From the NCBI GenBank assembly GCA_017961765.1, contig JAGCWQ010000121.1:1-64000 (forward strand): 64,000 nt of DNA. The letters run 5' to 3'. The DNA is from Paludibacteraceae bacterium. GTDB lineage: Bacteria > Bacteroidota > Bacteroidia > Bacteroidales > Paludibacteraceae. Positions 8,961 through 18,235 of this stretch are shown here, in pieces (within the stretch, counting starts at the first letter, position 1; each line of letters opens with the position of its first letter). The position numbers were made by a program, and so were the translations under genes. The notes beneath the pieces were generated by a model. It was not told the DNA's origin and ran no database searches. It was given only the letters and a program-made list of their open reading frames with translations.

Positions 8961-9000
8961 CAAAAGTTTGTCGATTAAAATCGGTAAACATGTTGTTTTT
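8961..9000 (+). terminator. terminator after rhodanese-like 2
   Basis: Stem GTTTGTCGAT / ATCGGTAAAC with loop TAAA, followed by TGTTG and a T-run. It is homologous to the hairpin at 8155. Confidence 0.6.
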
Positions 9001-9040
9001 TTCAAAAAAAATGAGTTATTTTAAATCAATCTAACAAACT
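9000..9040 (+). repeat. duplicated leader of rhodanese-like 3
   Basis: Second copy of the 41-bp sequence at 8290-8330 (two mismatches). It ends 18 bp before the ATG of the third paralog. Confidence 0.75.
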
Positions 9041-9058
9041 GAATAAACATATACGAAT

Positions 9059-9568
9059 ATGGAAACGAAACGAATTTACAAATTATTTGGATGCTGCTTA
9101 TTAGGTGCTGCTGCACTTCTATCTTCCGCCTCATGCTCCAGCAATGAGTCTGACTCAGACACTTTGAAGGGATACAATAAGATTCGCCAAGACTCTTCCT
9201 TCTACAATGCGGTAACACGAATCACCAACATCCAACTGGTCGATATACGGTCGGCAGAAGAGTACAAAGCAGGGCACATCCCGTATGCAACCAACGTCGA
9301 GGCCAACTATGCCAACTCAGACGACGTGAACAGTCCGTTCTGCAAGGAGATTTTGAGAAGGTTCTCCATGGACAAAGACATCTTCCTCTACGGAGGAAAG
9401 GCTCAAAAAGCAGAGAACTGGTATGCGCCAGGATTGGTTTCCACCATTGGCTGGGGACCTAAACGGACCTATCACTATCTGAACGACTACGAAAGTTGGG
9501 TAGAGAAAGGCTATTTCATCTGTACGGACACGTCAAGAGTAGCAGGTTGCCCTTGTCAAAATCAATAG
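9059..9568 (+). CDS. rhodanese-like lipoprotein 3 (catalytic Cys absent)
   Basis: 169 residues. Signal peptide with lipobox SASC followed by a Ser/Asp/Glu-rich tether (SSNESDSD), then LVDIRSAEEYKAGHIPYATNVE. The active-site loop reads IFLYGGKAQKAENW, again without cysteine. It is the most diverged of the three: the loop lacks TNNT, and a C-terminal extension adds three cysteines (ICTDTSRVAGCPCQNQ), unlike paralogs 1 and 2. The acidic residues after the lipid-bearing Cys resemble the lipoprotein export signal that sends Bacteroidota lipoproteins to the cell surface. Location is inference. Confidence 0.78.
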   Translation: METKRIYKLFGCCLLGAAALLSSASCSSNESDSDTLKGYNKIRQDSSFYNAVTRITNIQLVDIRSAEEYKAGHIPYATNVEANYANSDDVNSPFCKEILRRFSMDKDIFLYGGKAQKAENWYAPGLVSTIGWGPKRTYHYLNDYESWVEKGYFICTDTSRVAGCPCQNQ

Positions 9569-9593
9569 AACTGAAAAGAATCACAGAGATAGC

Positions 9594-9636
9594 CAAGGAT
9601 TCTTCGATGAAAATCGGAGAATCCTTGCTTGTTTTT
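9594..9636 (+). terminator. terminator after rhodanese-like 3
   Basis: Stem CAAGGATTCTTCGAT / ATCGGAGAATCCTTG with loop GAAA, then CTTGTTTTT. It is strong and ends the three-gene block. Confidence 0.8.
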
Positions 9637-9745
9637 GGGGATGACGGAAGAAGAATCTAACCTATCAGCTGAAAGTGCAGGCTTCTAGTCTGAGCCTTGT
9701 CATAGTGCCACCCGACAGCATCATTATATGGATTGCATATAGGCA

Positions 9746-9782
9746 GAAAAAAGTTGGCGAATGGGTTCTCCATCCGCCAACT
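9746..9782 (-). terminator. terminator of CE1 esterase gene
   Basis: On the minus strand, stem AGTTGGCGGATGG / CCATTCGCCAACT followed by TTTTTT. It lies 27 bp after the stop at 9809. Confidence 0.8.
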
Positions 9783-9808
9783 AAAGCATTATCATTTTTA
9801 TCGAATTA

Positions 9809-11566
9809 TCACTTCTTCAAAACGACCAATTTAGAGAGGCCAGTGCTTTGAGCCTTAACAAGGTAGGTTCCTGCGCGGAAGCCCTTGTTTTGGAGTGCAC
9901 CTTCTACCCCTGCCTCTGTGGAAGTCAAGGTTGTCAGGAGAGTTCCTTGCAAAGAATAGATCTCGTATGCCGTTTCTACGTCATTGGAGGAAGCCTCGCT
10001 CAAACCAACATGTTCGTGTTCAGACTCAAACTCCACCTTGTCGATGTTGACATAGTCAGCCAAGATTTCCACCTTCAAGATATGCTTTCCAGGCGCAAGC
10101 TCGCCGGTCTTTCCTGTATATTCCTTGAAAGTCTTCCAGTCGCCTGAATTCTTAACACTGATTGACTCCGAAATTGCCTTGTCATCGATATAGAGTTTGA
10201 ACGAAGAGCCGTCGCTACCAGAAGCCGCATAGGCTGTCCAGTTATAGGTGTCCTCGAACAAGACATTCAAAGTATATTCCACCCATTCGCCTTTTTTCGT
10301 CCAGCCGAGAGCATATTTTCCCGTTGCAAACTCCTCGATATCCACTCCATCCTCTGTCCTGAAGGCCTTGCCCTCATCCACTTCGTCACTATCATGGAAA
10401 GCCATGCCTTCACCACCTTCGTCGTAATTCTCCATCTCTACCGCTCCAGGCAAATCGCTGGCGATGCCCTTATATGGAGCCTGAGGAGCCTTCACTTCAA
10501 AGTTCTTCTTAGCAGAGTTGTAAGATTTGCCCTCATTGTCAACCATGACAGCGCTGAACTCATACTTACCGATTTCCAAATCTTGGACAGTCACCTCAAA
10601 TGGCTCGTTGGTCAAGGTCTCCAACAATTTGCTTCCCTGATAGAATTCTATTGACTTAACGCTCGCACCGTCAGGCAAAGTTGCCTTAGCAGACAAAGTA
10701 ACCGTAGCAGGAGCCTCGCCTATATTCTCAGAAAGGGAAAGGGAAACACCCGTAGAAGCAGCCTTGCCGCAAGCAGTCGTATATTGACGGAAGAAGGTCC
10801 AAAGTGCTTGGGAAGTATTGAATCCGTTATTGGAAGGCTCATGTCCACGTCCGTTGACAGAGTAGAGAACGACCTCCGTCTCGCAATCACCATCCGTATA
10901 GCGGATTTCAGAATAGCCGTTTCCTGTCTTCTCGATCGGAGTCATGTTACAATTTTGTGCTTGAGCATACTTCCTCATATTGTCCTTGATACCACCATAG
11001 TTCATGATATCATCAGCTGTTCCGTGCACATGGCAGATTGGAATCGGACGTGAGCTTGACGTACTTCCGCCCATCAAATTGTAACCAGAGATTGGTCCGA
11101 AAGCTGCGATCTTGTCTGCCGCCTTGTTCATCATATAATAAGTGAAGGCTCCACCCAAGGAGAAACCAGACAAATAGACACGTGTCTCGTCGATATTGTA
11201 ATCCTTTTTCACATCCGCAATGATATCCAAGATGAAGTTCACGTCACTCATTCCATCGAGATCCCATCCCGTTTGGAAGCTTTGACCCCAAGCAGTACCA
11301 GCTATTCCCACAGGATAGACCACAACGAAGTTGGCCGTATCTGCAAAATTAGGCCACTGGGTTTGCTCTTTTTGATAATTATAATCCTGATTCATTCCGT
11401 GACAAGAGATGACCAAAGGACGGTCGTCCGTAATAGAATTCGGGACATAGAGATAGTACTGACGGTTTTTTCCTCCCGTCTGAATACTTTTCAATGAATT
11501 GAATTTTGCCGCAGAAGCCACCTCACACAATAGCAGAGCGACAATTAAAAAAAACGCTTTTTTCAT
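9809..11566 (-). CDS. secreted CE1/PHB-depolymerase-type esterase with CBM6-like domain and T9SS signal
   Basis: 585 residues. Signal peptide 1-19; alpha/beta-hydrolase domain about 25-265 of the feruloyl/acetyl esterase (CE1, LpqC/PHB depolymerase) type, with nucleophile Ser136 in GFSLGG, Asp185 or Asp186 in HGTADD and His242 in GRGHEPS. A bacterial Ig-like domain follows (about 280-362), then a CBM6/CBM35-like carbohydrate-binding domain (about 368-512: VEMENYDEGG at its start, YVNIDKVEFE at its end). Residues 525-585 form a type A T9SS sorting domain (YEIYSLQGTLL, FRAGTYLVKAQ). Likely role: removing acetyl or feruloyl groups from plant hemicellulose outside the cell. The domain order is seen; the substrate is inferred. 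Single-gene unit with its own terminator. Confidence 0.85.
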   Translation of the reverse strand: MKKAFFLIVALLLCEVASAAKFNSLKSIQTGGKNRQYYLYVPNSITDDRPLVISCHGMNQDYNYQKEQTQWPNFADTANFVVVYPVGIAGTAWGQSFQTGWDLDGMSDVNFILDIIADVKKDYNIDETRVYLSGFSLGGAFTYYMMNKAADKIAAFGPISGYNLMGGSTSSSRPIPICHVHGTADDIMNYGGIKDNMRKYAQAQNCNMTPIEKTGNGYSEIRYTDGDCETEVVLYSVNGRGHEPSNNGFNTSQALWTFFRQYTTACGKAASTGVSLSLSENIGEAPATVTLSAKATLPDGASVKSIEFYQGSKLLETLTNEPFEVTVQDLEIGKYEFSAVMVDNEGKSYNSAKKNFEVKAPQAPYKGIASDLPGAVEMENYDEGGEGMAFHDSDEVDEGKAFRTEDGVDIEEFATGKYALGWTKKGEWVEYTLNVLFEDTYNWTAYAASGSDGSSFKLYIDDKAISESISVKNSGDWKTFKEYTGKTGELAPGKHILKVEILADYVNIDKVEFESEHEHVGLSEASSNDVETAYEIYSLQGTLLTTLTSTEAGVEGALQNKGFRAGTYLVKAQSTGLSKLVVLKK

Positions 11567-12102
11567 GATATAAATGTATTGGTTTATAGTAATCCATTCT
11601 GACCTTACTACTATGGTTTTCCTTTCAAAAGAGCCAATAAACAGAATGAAAATTAAAATTTATGGTTCTAAAAAATTCAAACTCATCTATCCTCTAACGA
11701 CAACCGACATCCCGATGGTTCTGCCTATACTGCCAAAGATGTTGGAAGCATCGTTTTCACTTATGTCTATTGAGAATGCCTAGAAGAAAAGTAAGCTATG
11801 CCATGGTTCAAACATCACAACTCACACTAACAAGGATTTCGCACTCTCCTTAACTTTCCAAAATTATAACTTTATTTTGAAAAAATAAATATATGGCAAA
11901 AAAGATGACACAAATCAATAATTCTCTCCTTATCCGAACCTACCGCGCACTTCAAAACTTGTCACTAATGAGATTGGTTTTCAACCAACAAAGGTGACAT
12001 GTCCAATAATATCAGTCACGAAACAGAGTTAGGCAAGTTCCTTAATGGAACTGACACTAACCGCTTGGCAGTTGGATTGGCAAGACCCAAATTCTCAATT
12101 AG
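11567..12102. other. long AT-rich intergenic region
   Basis: 536 bp with no supportable gene; a 69-codon frame at 11574 has no start context or family features. Near its right end, 12044-12061 (AATGGAACTGACACTAAC) matches 63946-63963 at 17 of 18 bases in another intergenic region. The part nearest 11566 presumably carries the esterase promoter, but I find no clear TAnnTTTG box. Confidence 0.4.
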
Positions 12103-14931
12103 TTAAAACGGTCTTTGAGGACGTTCTCCACGAGGAGGCATAGCACCGTCACCAGGGCCACCCATGCCATTAGGTCCACCTCTACCCGCAGAACCTCCGC
12201 TGGCCTTCTTACCCAACGTATTGATTCGATAGACGAAATGGAACATGAAATAGCTACCCAACGTATTGTATTCCGTATCGCTGATTTCCGTATTGCTTAC
12301 GCTTCTCGTCAAGTTAGTTTGCTGCTGCAAGATATCATAAACCTTGATACGCACGGTAGCCGCATTGTTTTTCAAGAAATTCTTAGAGATTTGCGCATTC
12401 CAAATGAACGTAGGGTCGCCGTAGCCATCCGTATAACCTGAATAGAGGTCGTAGTTGGCATCCGTCGAGATGGAGAAATTGTACGGCAGATAGAGATTGG
12501 CATTTCCGCCGAACCTATAATTATAGGTCTCACGGTTACTATTCTTCTGAATTCGGTTGTAGGCGCTTTGATAGGCCACCGAAGCGTTAGCCGAGACATC
12601 GAAAGATTCCAATCGATAGTTGAGCATCAACTTGTCGCTGAGCGAGAACGATTGGGTCGTACACTCTTGGGAAGTATAGGATTTCTGTTCCTCCATGCTG
12701 CCTGCCACCGAGGCATAGGAGACCCGCTCGGCATAATTACCGTTGCACGAATTGGAGACGTTGATCTTCTTGTAAAGGATAGGGAACGTGGCTGTCACCA
12801 ACGCATTGGCATTCCAATTGCCGTCCACATTGACTTTGTACGTCTCCCTTCCACCCGTCTTTTCGTTGTAGATCATCCTATTCGTCACAGAGTTAAGCGT
12901 ATTGCTATAACCCAAGTTAGTCATGAAACTGGTCTGCTTCTCCGCATTGTAATCATTAAACCGCAAGCGTACATTGTTGGTGAACGAAGGTTTCAAATCC
13001 GGGTCACCGAACTGGATATTCAACGGATCCTCCTGACTGATAACATTTTGGAGGTACTCTATATTAGGCGCACTACTCTGTCCCCTATAGTTGAAGCTGA
13101 GGGAACTCTTCTTGGAGAATTTGTAACGCAAGCGGATGCTTGGAGAGAAATTCACCACGTTTTGGGAGAGTTTCTTACCTGCATTCGGTCCGACATTGGT
13201 TTCTGAGGTCGTAGTCTGGGGATGGACGGCCGCACCGAAGTTATAGGTCGTCTTCTCATACTTACCTTGCAACCCCACTTCCGCCGTATAGCGTATATAG
13301 GTGTTTTTCACCTCGCTACTCAAAGAATCGACATAGTCGGAAGGATCCCAATTGAGGTCATAGACATAGGCATCGTTGCGAGCCAGACGCTCCTGTATGC
13401 CGAGTTTAAAGAAGAGCGAATGCCTTTGGGAGATCGGTTCCGTATAGGAGATCTCTCCAGTACCCGTAAACCGTTTGCCCTCCCGGTCCGTCTCACGGTT
13501 AGTAGAGAAGAGGCTATCCTCCATAAAGAGATTGGTCTGCCAATTAGATTGGCTCTCCGACTCATTTCCCGTATATTCTATTCGAATCAAAGAGGAGAGG
13601 CTTCTACCCTTCTTCTTGAACTTATGAAAATAACGGAGACTCGTGTTAAAGCCGAGGTTGTCTCCCTCGTTGATGGTTGACGAGCGTTTCCTGTTGACAA
13701 GGTCTCGATCGCCATTCCTTGTCTCCGACAATCCATCGCTGAAAGCATCCGTCTTACTATAGGTCAAGTTAGGCAAAATCAAGAAGGTGTTGGAGCTATC
13801 GGGAGTCCATTTCAAGCGGAAATTAGTGGAGAGGTCGTTGCGCTTCCTCTCGGAAATAGTGGTGTCGTTGCGGTAGGAACTCTCCTTGCCAAGGAACGTC
13901 TCCGTGGAACTCTTCACACGTGAGTCATTGTCCGAGTGGCCAAACTGCACATTACCACCGAACTCCGTCTTCTTGTAATTCTTAGCGAATGTCGTACCAT
14001 AAAGTTGAGAGGAGGTGATGCCCGAACCTGCCGCTCCCAATCGACCGAAATCCGTGTCACCAAATTCGGAGAAGCCTGAATTGTTGGTGTTGTTGGCAGA
14101 GGCCAAGACAGAGAAATTGGAGTCGTCCGAGAATCGGTTCATGATGCCGCCGGCCTCATAGCGTTCCTTCGTACCCAAGCCGCCCAAGACATTTCCGAAC
14201 CAACCGTTCTTCATACCCTTCTTGACGGAAAGATCCAAGACAGCCTCGTCATCGTCGTCGTCAACGCCCGTCATCGTGGCATTATCACTCTTCTTGTTGT
14301 AGGTTTTCACCTTCTCCACCATATTGGCAGGCAAGTTTTTCAAGGAGACTTTCGGATCGTTGGAGAAGAACTCCTTACCATCCACCAAAATCTTCTTTAT
14401 CTCCTTACCATTGACCATCAGTTTGCCTTCGGAAGAGATCTCCGCCCCCGGCAATTTCTTGACCAAGTCTTCCAGCATGGCTCCGTCAGCCACACGGAAA
14501 GCCGAAGAGTTAAATTCGATGGTATCCTCCTTCATCACGACAGGGGTCACCTTTCCCGTCACAGTGACCGCCCCAAGCACCTCAGTATCAGGCTTCAAGC
14601 GCAAGACACCCAGTTCAACATTGGGTTTCTCCACCGTCACCGTGACTTTTCGATCCAACGTCACATATCCCACAAAGGAGACACGGGCAATGTATTTTCC
14701 CTCCTTGAGATTTTTGATTTCAAAAAAACCATCCAAATTGCTGGTGCTTCCTGTTGCCAACGAGCTATCTGGCAATTGCAACAACTGAACCGTAGCGTAT
14801 TCCAACGGTTCATTCGTCTCAGAATCCATGATTTTTCCTGTAATCGTGACACTACTACTTTGCCCTTGTGCGACACACAAAACCATGTGAAGAAGAAGCA
14901 AGACGGTGGTTAATATTCGACGCATTTTCAT
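12103..14931 (-). CDS. outer-membrane beta-barrel protein, TonB-receptor-like (OMP_b-brl_3)
   Basis: 942 residues. Signal peptide 1-22; carboxypeptidase-regulatory-like beta-sandwich about 28-112 (SVTITGKIMDSETNEPLEYATV); plug-like domain about 120-235 with VDGKEFFSNDPKVSLKNLP; then a long barrel. It ends with a Gly/Pro/Arg-rich tail (GGPNGMGGPGDG...RPQRPF) instead of a barrel-closing aromatic, a common ending in this family. A run of Asp at about 224-228 (GVDDDDDE) sits before the barrel. This family resembles TonB-dependent receptors, but whether it needs TonB is uncertain, since no clear TonB box is visible. No SusD partner is adjacent. It may transport a ligand or act in surface assembly. 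Confidence 0.85.
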   Translation of the reverse strand: MKMRRILTTVLLLLHMVLCVAQGQSSSVTITGKIMDSETNEPLEYATVQLLQLPDSSLATGSTSNLDGFFEIKNLKEGKYIARVSFVGYVTLDRKVTVTVEKPNVELGVLRLKPDTEVLGAVTVTGKVTPVVMKEDTIEFNSSAFRVADGAMLEDLVKKLPGAEISSEGKLMVNGKEIKKILVDGKEFFSNDPKVSLKNLPANMVEKVKTYNKKSDNATMTGVDDDDDEAVLDLSVKKGMKNGWFGNVLGGLGTKERYEAGGIMNRFSDDSNFSVLASANNTNNSGFSEFGDTDFGRLGAAGSGITSSQLYGTTFAKNYKKTEFGGNVQFGHSDNDSRVKSSTETFLGKESSYRNDTTISERKRNDLSTNFRLKWTPDSSNTFLILPNLTYSKTDAFSDGLSETRNGDRDLVNRKRSSTINEGDNLGFNTSLRYFHKFKKKGRSLSSLIRIEYTGNESESQSNWQTNLFMEDSLFSTNRETDREGKRFTGTGEISYTEPISQRHSLFFKLGIQERLARNDAYVYDLNWDPSDYVDSLSSEVKNTYIRYTAEVGLQGKYEKTTYNFGAAVHPQTTTSETNVGPNAGKKLSQNVVNFSPSIRLRYKFSKKSSLSFNYRGQSSAPNIEYLQNVISQEDPLNIQFGDPDLKPSFTNNVRLRFNDYNAEKQTSFMTNLGYSNTLNSVTNRMIYNEKTGGRETYKVNVDGNWNANALVTATFPILYKKINVSNSCNGNYAERVSYASVAGSMEEQKSYTSQECTTQSFSLSDKLMLNYRLESFDVSANASVAYQSAYNRIQKNSNRETYNYRFGGNANLYLPYNFSISTDANYDLYSGYTDGYGDPTFIWNAQISKNFLKNNAATVRIKVYDILQQQTNLTRSVSNTEISDTEYNTLGSYFMFHFVYRINTLGKKASGGSAGRGGPNGMGGPGDGAMPPRGERPQRPF

Positions 14932-15023
14932 TCGTTTTTCCTAATATGTTTCAAGTCCCATGGGAAGACTAATTCCACGCATATCACAAAGCAACGGGTT
15001 AACAAAACCACAGAACTTGTCGT

Positions 15024-15031
15024 CAAAGATA
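15024..15031 (-). promoter_or_regulatory. -7 box of the beta-barrel gene promoter
   Basis: Minus-strand TATCTTTG fits TAnnTTTG, 92 bp upstream of the start at 14931 and between this gene and the 3' end of mutY. Confidence 0.4.
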
Positions 15032-15081
15032 CGCTATTTTGTTGGAAACGGGAACTTTTAGGAAGGCAAATGGCAGAAAAA

Positions 15082-16128
15082 TCATCTTTGGGTCAAAAGA
15101 ATCTCCGTAAGACGAGAAATTGGATAGTTATCAAAATCCGACTTGAGCACTTTGATATATTCAGAAGAGGCATCTCCCAAGAAGGCGGCACGAGCCTCTA
15201 TCAACGTCGCATGGATGCGCAGATGGCTCAGGACATGCGTCACTGCCGAATGGATTTTATCAACCTGGGGCGAAGGAAAATTCTTCCCGAAAAGCGTATT
15301 TTGAGCAAAGTCCAAAAGTACGTCGGCCTCCATCGGGCAAGGAGTCTCCACCAAAGGGAGTTCGTACAAACCCTTCCAAATATCGTCAGACTCCCGCTTG
15401 TGCAAATAGATGTAGCCGCCAGTCTCAATAAAGAAATAGTAGAAATAGCGATCTCGAGTGGCCACCTTCTTGCTCTTTACAGGCAACTCGCCCACCCTAC
15501 CATGAGCCAAAGCCAAACAGACATCCTGCATCGGACAGTGCACACACTCGGGGGCAACCGGAGTGCAGACCACCGCCCCCAGATCCATCATGGCTTGATT
15601 GAACAAGGCAGAACGCTTCTTGTCAAGGAGTTCTTGCGCCAATGCGAAAAATTCACTCTTCCCTTTCGCCGAATCGATGGGCGTATCCATCTCAAAGACA
15701 CGGGACAAGACCCGATAGGCATTGCCATCCACCGCCGCGTAAGGGAGTCCGTAGGCAAAGGAGCAAATGGCTGCAGCCGTATAGTCGCCCACGCCCTTCA
15801 ACGCACGGACCTCCGCATGGTTTTGGGGAAAGATTCCGCCGTGCTTCTCTAGGATGGTTTTAGCTGAAAAATGGAGATTGCGGGCACGGCTATAATAGCC
15901 CAACCCTTGCCAACATTTAAGGACTTCCGACTCGTCCGCCTCCGCCAAGGAACGGACATCGGGGAAATGGGCAATGAAGTTGTTATAGTAGTCCAACCCT
16001 TGAGCCACACGTGTCTGCTGAAGAATGATCTCCGAAATCCAGATACGGTAAGGATCATTGATTTTCCGCCAAGGGAGATCCCGTTTATTCTTCAAATACC
16101 AATTTATGAGCAAGTCGCTGAACTCCAT
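15082..16128 (-). CDS. mutY: A/G-specific adenine DNA glycosylase
   Basis: 348 residues. Removes adenine mispaired with 8-oxoguanine. Seen: catalytic Glu33 in SEIILQQTRV, the helix-hairpin-helix LKGVGDYTAAAI (about 110-121), catalytic Asp134 in AAVDGNAYRVL, and the [4Fe-4S] cluster Cys188-x6-Cys195-x2-Cys198-x5-Cys204. A NUDIX-like C-terminal domain (about 225-345) reads the 8-oxoG strand. Length and residues are all normal. It lies upstream of, and on the same strand as, the beta-barrel gene, but that gene has its own promoter box. Confidence 0.95.
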   Translation of the reverse strand: MEFSDLLINWYLKNKRDLPWRKINDPYRIWISEIILQQTRVAQGLDYYNNFIAHFPDVRSLAEADESEVLKCWQGLGYYSRARNLHFSAKTILEKHGGIFPQNHAEVRALKGVGDYTAAAICSFAYGLPYAAVDGNAYRVLSRVFEMDTPIDSAKGKSEFFALAQELLDKKRSALFNQAMMDLGAVVCTPVAPECVHCPMQDVCLALAHGRVGELPVKSKKVATRDRYFYYFFIETGGYIYLHKRESDDIWKGLYELPLVETPCPMEADVLLDFAQNTLFGKNFPSPQVDKIHSAVTHVLSHLRIHATLIEARAAFLGDASSEYIKVLKSDFDNYPISRLTEILLTQR

Positions 16129-16266
16129 TCGTCCGAGGAATATGATTTTAATTCAAGAACATAAAAAAAATGAAATGTGACAAACAGGTCCACAAAAGGA
16201 AGCCAACAATCACACCCATCTATTTTTAGCCACAAAAATAGAGATAAATGGGGAATTTACTAAGAA

Positions 16267-16308
16267 CACGGAAATTTCATTTAACTTTTCTTGTATAACT
16301 GAAATATG
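16267..16308 (-). repeat. intergenic repeat with inverted ends, copy B
   Basis: Reads in the minus direction as TATTTCAGTTATACAAGAAA then AGTTAAATGAAATTTCCGTG, aligning with copy A (3447-3490) apart from the left-end CACGG, which is degenerate here. Homology continues about 30 bp on the minus-strand 5' side. Confidence 0.6.
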
Positions 16309-16508
16309 TCATAGAAGAGAAATGAGGCAGAAGGGACTGGCTTCCAGCCTATGGGGCAGACGAATCTCCCCAATGACATCTTGAATTAAAATTAAACAGA
16401 TTCGATTCTAAGTGTCTCAAACGAAAAATCCGTGGATTTTGCCTCTACTTATTTTTTATCGTCGCTAAAACAATCTTCCCGATTTTTCCAAGCCTCATTT
16501 TTTATTGC

Positions 16509-16516
16509 TAAATTTG
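16509..16516 (+). promoter_or_regulatory. -7 box of HerA-like gene promoter
   Basis: TAAATTTG fits TAnnTTTG, 34 bp before ATG 16551. Transcription would begin near 16523, which leaves the alternative TTG at 16533 almost no leader and favours the ATG. Confidence 0.45.
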
Positions 16517-16550
16517 TGAATCAAGTAATAATTTGAAAAACCAAGATAGT

Positions 16551-18074
16551 ATGTTAGACAGCAACGACAACCTTTATGTGGCACATTCCGACAAGCCACT
16601 ACATATATGCGCAAAGATGGCCAACCGCCATGGAGTGATATCTGGAGCGACGGGAACAGGAAAGACCGTCTCCCTTCAAGTTTTGGCTGAATCATTCAGC
16701 GAATTAGGAGTGCCCGCCTTCATGGCAGATATGAAAGGGGATTTGTCTGGTGTCTATAAAGCAGGATCCCTGTCTAAATTCATCGAGAAACGTCAAAACG
16801 AATTCGGTGTCCACTTCGACTTTCAGCCCTACCCGACTCGTTTCTTTGATGTGTACGGCGAGCAGGGGCATCCTTTGCGTGCCACCATCTCCGACATGGG
16901 GCCACTGTTGCTTTCCCGCCTGCTGGAGCTGAACGAGACTCAGACGGGTGTTTTGACGGCAGTATTCCGCATAGCCGACGACAACGGGCTTCTACTCATT
17001 GACATAAAAGACCTCCGTGCCATGCTTCACTTCGTGGGTGAGCATTCCAGCGAATACACGGTGAAATACGGAAACATCTCCTCGGCAAGCATCGGAGCCA
17101 TCCAACGCAGTTTGCTGCGTATCGAGGAGGAGGGCGGCAACCAGTTTTTCGGAGAGCCTGCCTTCAACGTGAACGATTTTCTCCAGAAGGAGAAGGGGAA
17201 AGGCGTCATCAACATCTTGGCAGCCGACAAGTTGTTCAACGCTCCTAAACTATACGGCGCATTCTTGTTGTGGCTTTTGTCTTCGCTCTACTCTCAATTG
17301 CCAGAGGTGGGCGACCAAGACAAACCGAAGTTCATATTCTTCTTCGACGAGGCCCATCTGTTGTTCAAGGACGCTTCAAAAGTCCTTATGGAGAAGATTG
17401 AGCAGATTGTCCGTTTGATTCGTTCAAAGGGCGTGGGCGTCTATTTCATCACCCAAAATCCAATGGACATTCCAGAATCGGTCTTAGGCCAACTCGGAAA
17501 CAGAATCCAACATGCCCTACGCGCCTACACGCCAAAGGACAAGCAGGCCATCCACGCCATCGCACAGACATTCCGAACCAACAGCAAATTCGACACGGAG
17601 CAAGCCATTCTGGAACTGGAGACGGGCGAGGCTTTGATCTCCTTCCTCGACGAGAAAGGAGCCCCTTCGGTAGTGGAGCGTGCCAAGATGCTCTGTCCGC
17701 AAGGCCAAATCGGCCCGTTGACGGAAGAGGAGCGCTCACGTGCCATCCAATCCTCCCCACTCTACGGAACATACGAAAAATCGTTCGACCGTGAATCGGC
17801 ATTCGAAGTATTGCAAGAGCAGACGGAACGGGAACAAAAACGGAAAGAGGAAGAGAAACAGGCAGCCATAAAGGAAAAGGAACGCCTGGCAAGGGAGAAA
17901 GAGGAGGAGAAAGCACGCAAGGAGGCTTCTCGGAAGAGCAGCACCACTCGCTCCACACGCAAATCAACGGCTCAATCGACGACCGACAAATTCTTGGGCA
18001 CGCTTGCCACGACAATCGGCCGCAACTTGGGCAACAAACTGATCCGCTCCATATTCGACACCTTGCTGAAATAA
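16551..18074 (+). CDS. HerA-like ATPase, DUF853 family
   Basis: 507 residues from ATG 16551 (a TTG at 16533 would add six). Walker A GATGTGKT at 32-39; Walker [13 protein letters not shown]; followed by the arginine-bearing [18 protein letters not shown] typical of HerA/FtsK-like translocases. About residues 425-475 are a highly charged Glu/Lys/Arg coiled coil, then a Ser/Thr-rich linker and a conserved C-terminal helix ([18 protein letters not shown]). Family members are hexameric DNA- or protein-translocating ATPases of unclear role, widespread in Gram-negative bacteria. No NurA-like nuclease is adjacent. Single-gene unit with promoter and terminator. Confidence 0.88.
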   Translation: MLDSNDNLYVAHSDKPLHICAKMANRHGVISGATGTGKTVSLQVLAESFSELGVPAFMADMKGDLSGVYKAGSLSKFIEKRQNEFGVHFDFQPYPTRFFDVYGEQGHPLRATISDMGPLLLSRLLELNETQTGVLTAVFRIADDNGLLLIDIKDLRAMLHFVGEHSSEYTVKYGNISSASIGAIQRSLLRIEEEGGNQFFGEPAFNVNDFLQKEKGKGVINILAADKLFNAPKLYGAFLLWLLSSLYSQLPEVGDQDKPKFIFFFDEAHLLFKDASKVLMEKIEQIVRLIRSKGVGVYFITQNPMDIPESVLGQLGNRIQHALRAYTPKDKQAIHAIAQTFRTNSKFDTEQAILELETGEALISFLDEKGAPSVVERAKMLCPQGQIGPLTEEERSRAIQSSPLYGTYEKSFDRESAFEVLQEQTEREQKRKEEEKQAAIKEKERLAREKEEEKARKEASRKSSTTRSTRKSTAQSTTDKFLGTLATTIGRNLGNKLIRSIFDTLLK

Positions 18075-18127
18075 GCAGACCAGTATCTCTTGGCGAACAA
18101 GCCAATCAGAGATTTCATATAACAATG

Positions 18128-18165
18128 AACGAGGGAATGCGCTTTGAGCACATTCCCTCGTTTTT
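18128..18165 (+). terminator. terminator after HerA-like gene
   Basis: Perfect 12-bp stem AACGAGGGAATG / CATTCCCTCGTT with an 11-base loop and a T-run. It lies between convergent genes. Confidence 0.8.
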
Positions 18166-18235
18166 CTTTTGGATAGCACACCTAAATTTGCGTCACACAG
18201 GAACCACACCACCCGCACGACTGCAGCGACCACCT

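Larger units (their letters stand above)
16129..16550. other. intergenic region with repeat copy B
   Basis: No gene seen. It contains the inverted-end repeat at 16267-16308, an imperfect palindrome GGCTTCCAGCC near 16339 like those near 3268 and 3343, and a stretch around 16404-16434 (TTCTAAGTGTCTCAAACGAA) that matches the flank of repeat copy C near 46152. The promoter of the next gene is at 16509. Confidence 0.5.

Noticed and set aside
9059..9568. Active sulfurtransferase assignment for the rhodanese-like lipoproteins
   Set aside because: The cysteine of the active loop is absent in all three.
11574..11783. 69-codon plus-strand frame in the long gap before the esterase gene
   Set aside because: No ribosome or promoter context, no domain, no neighbour in the same direction.
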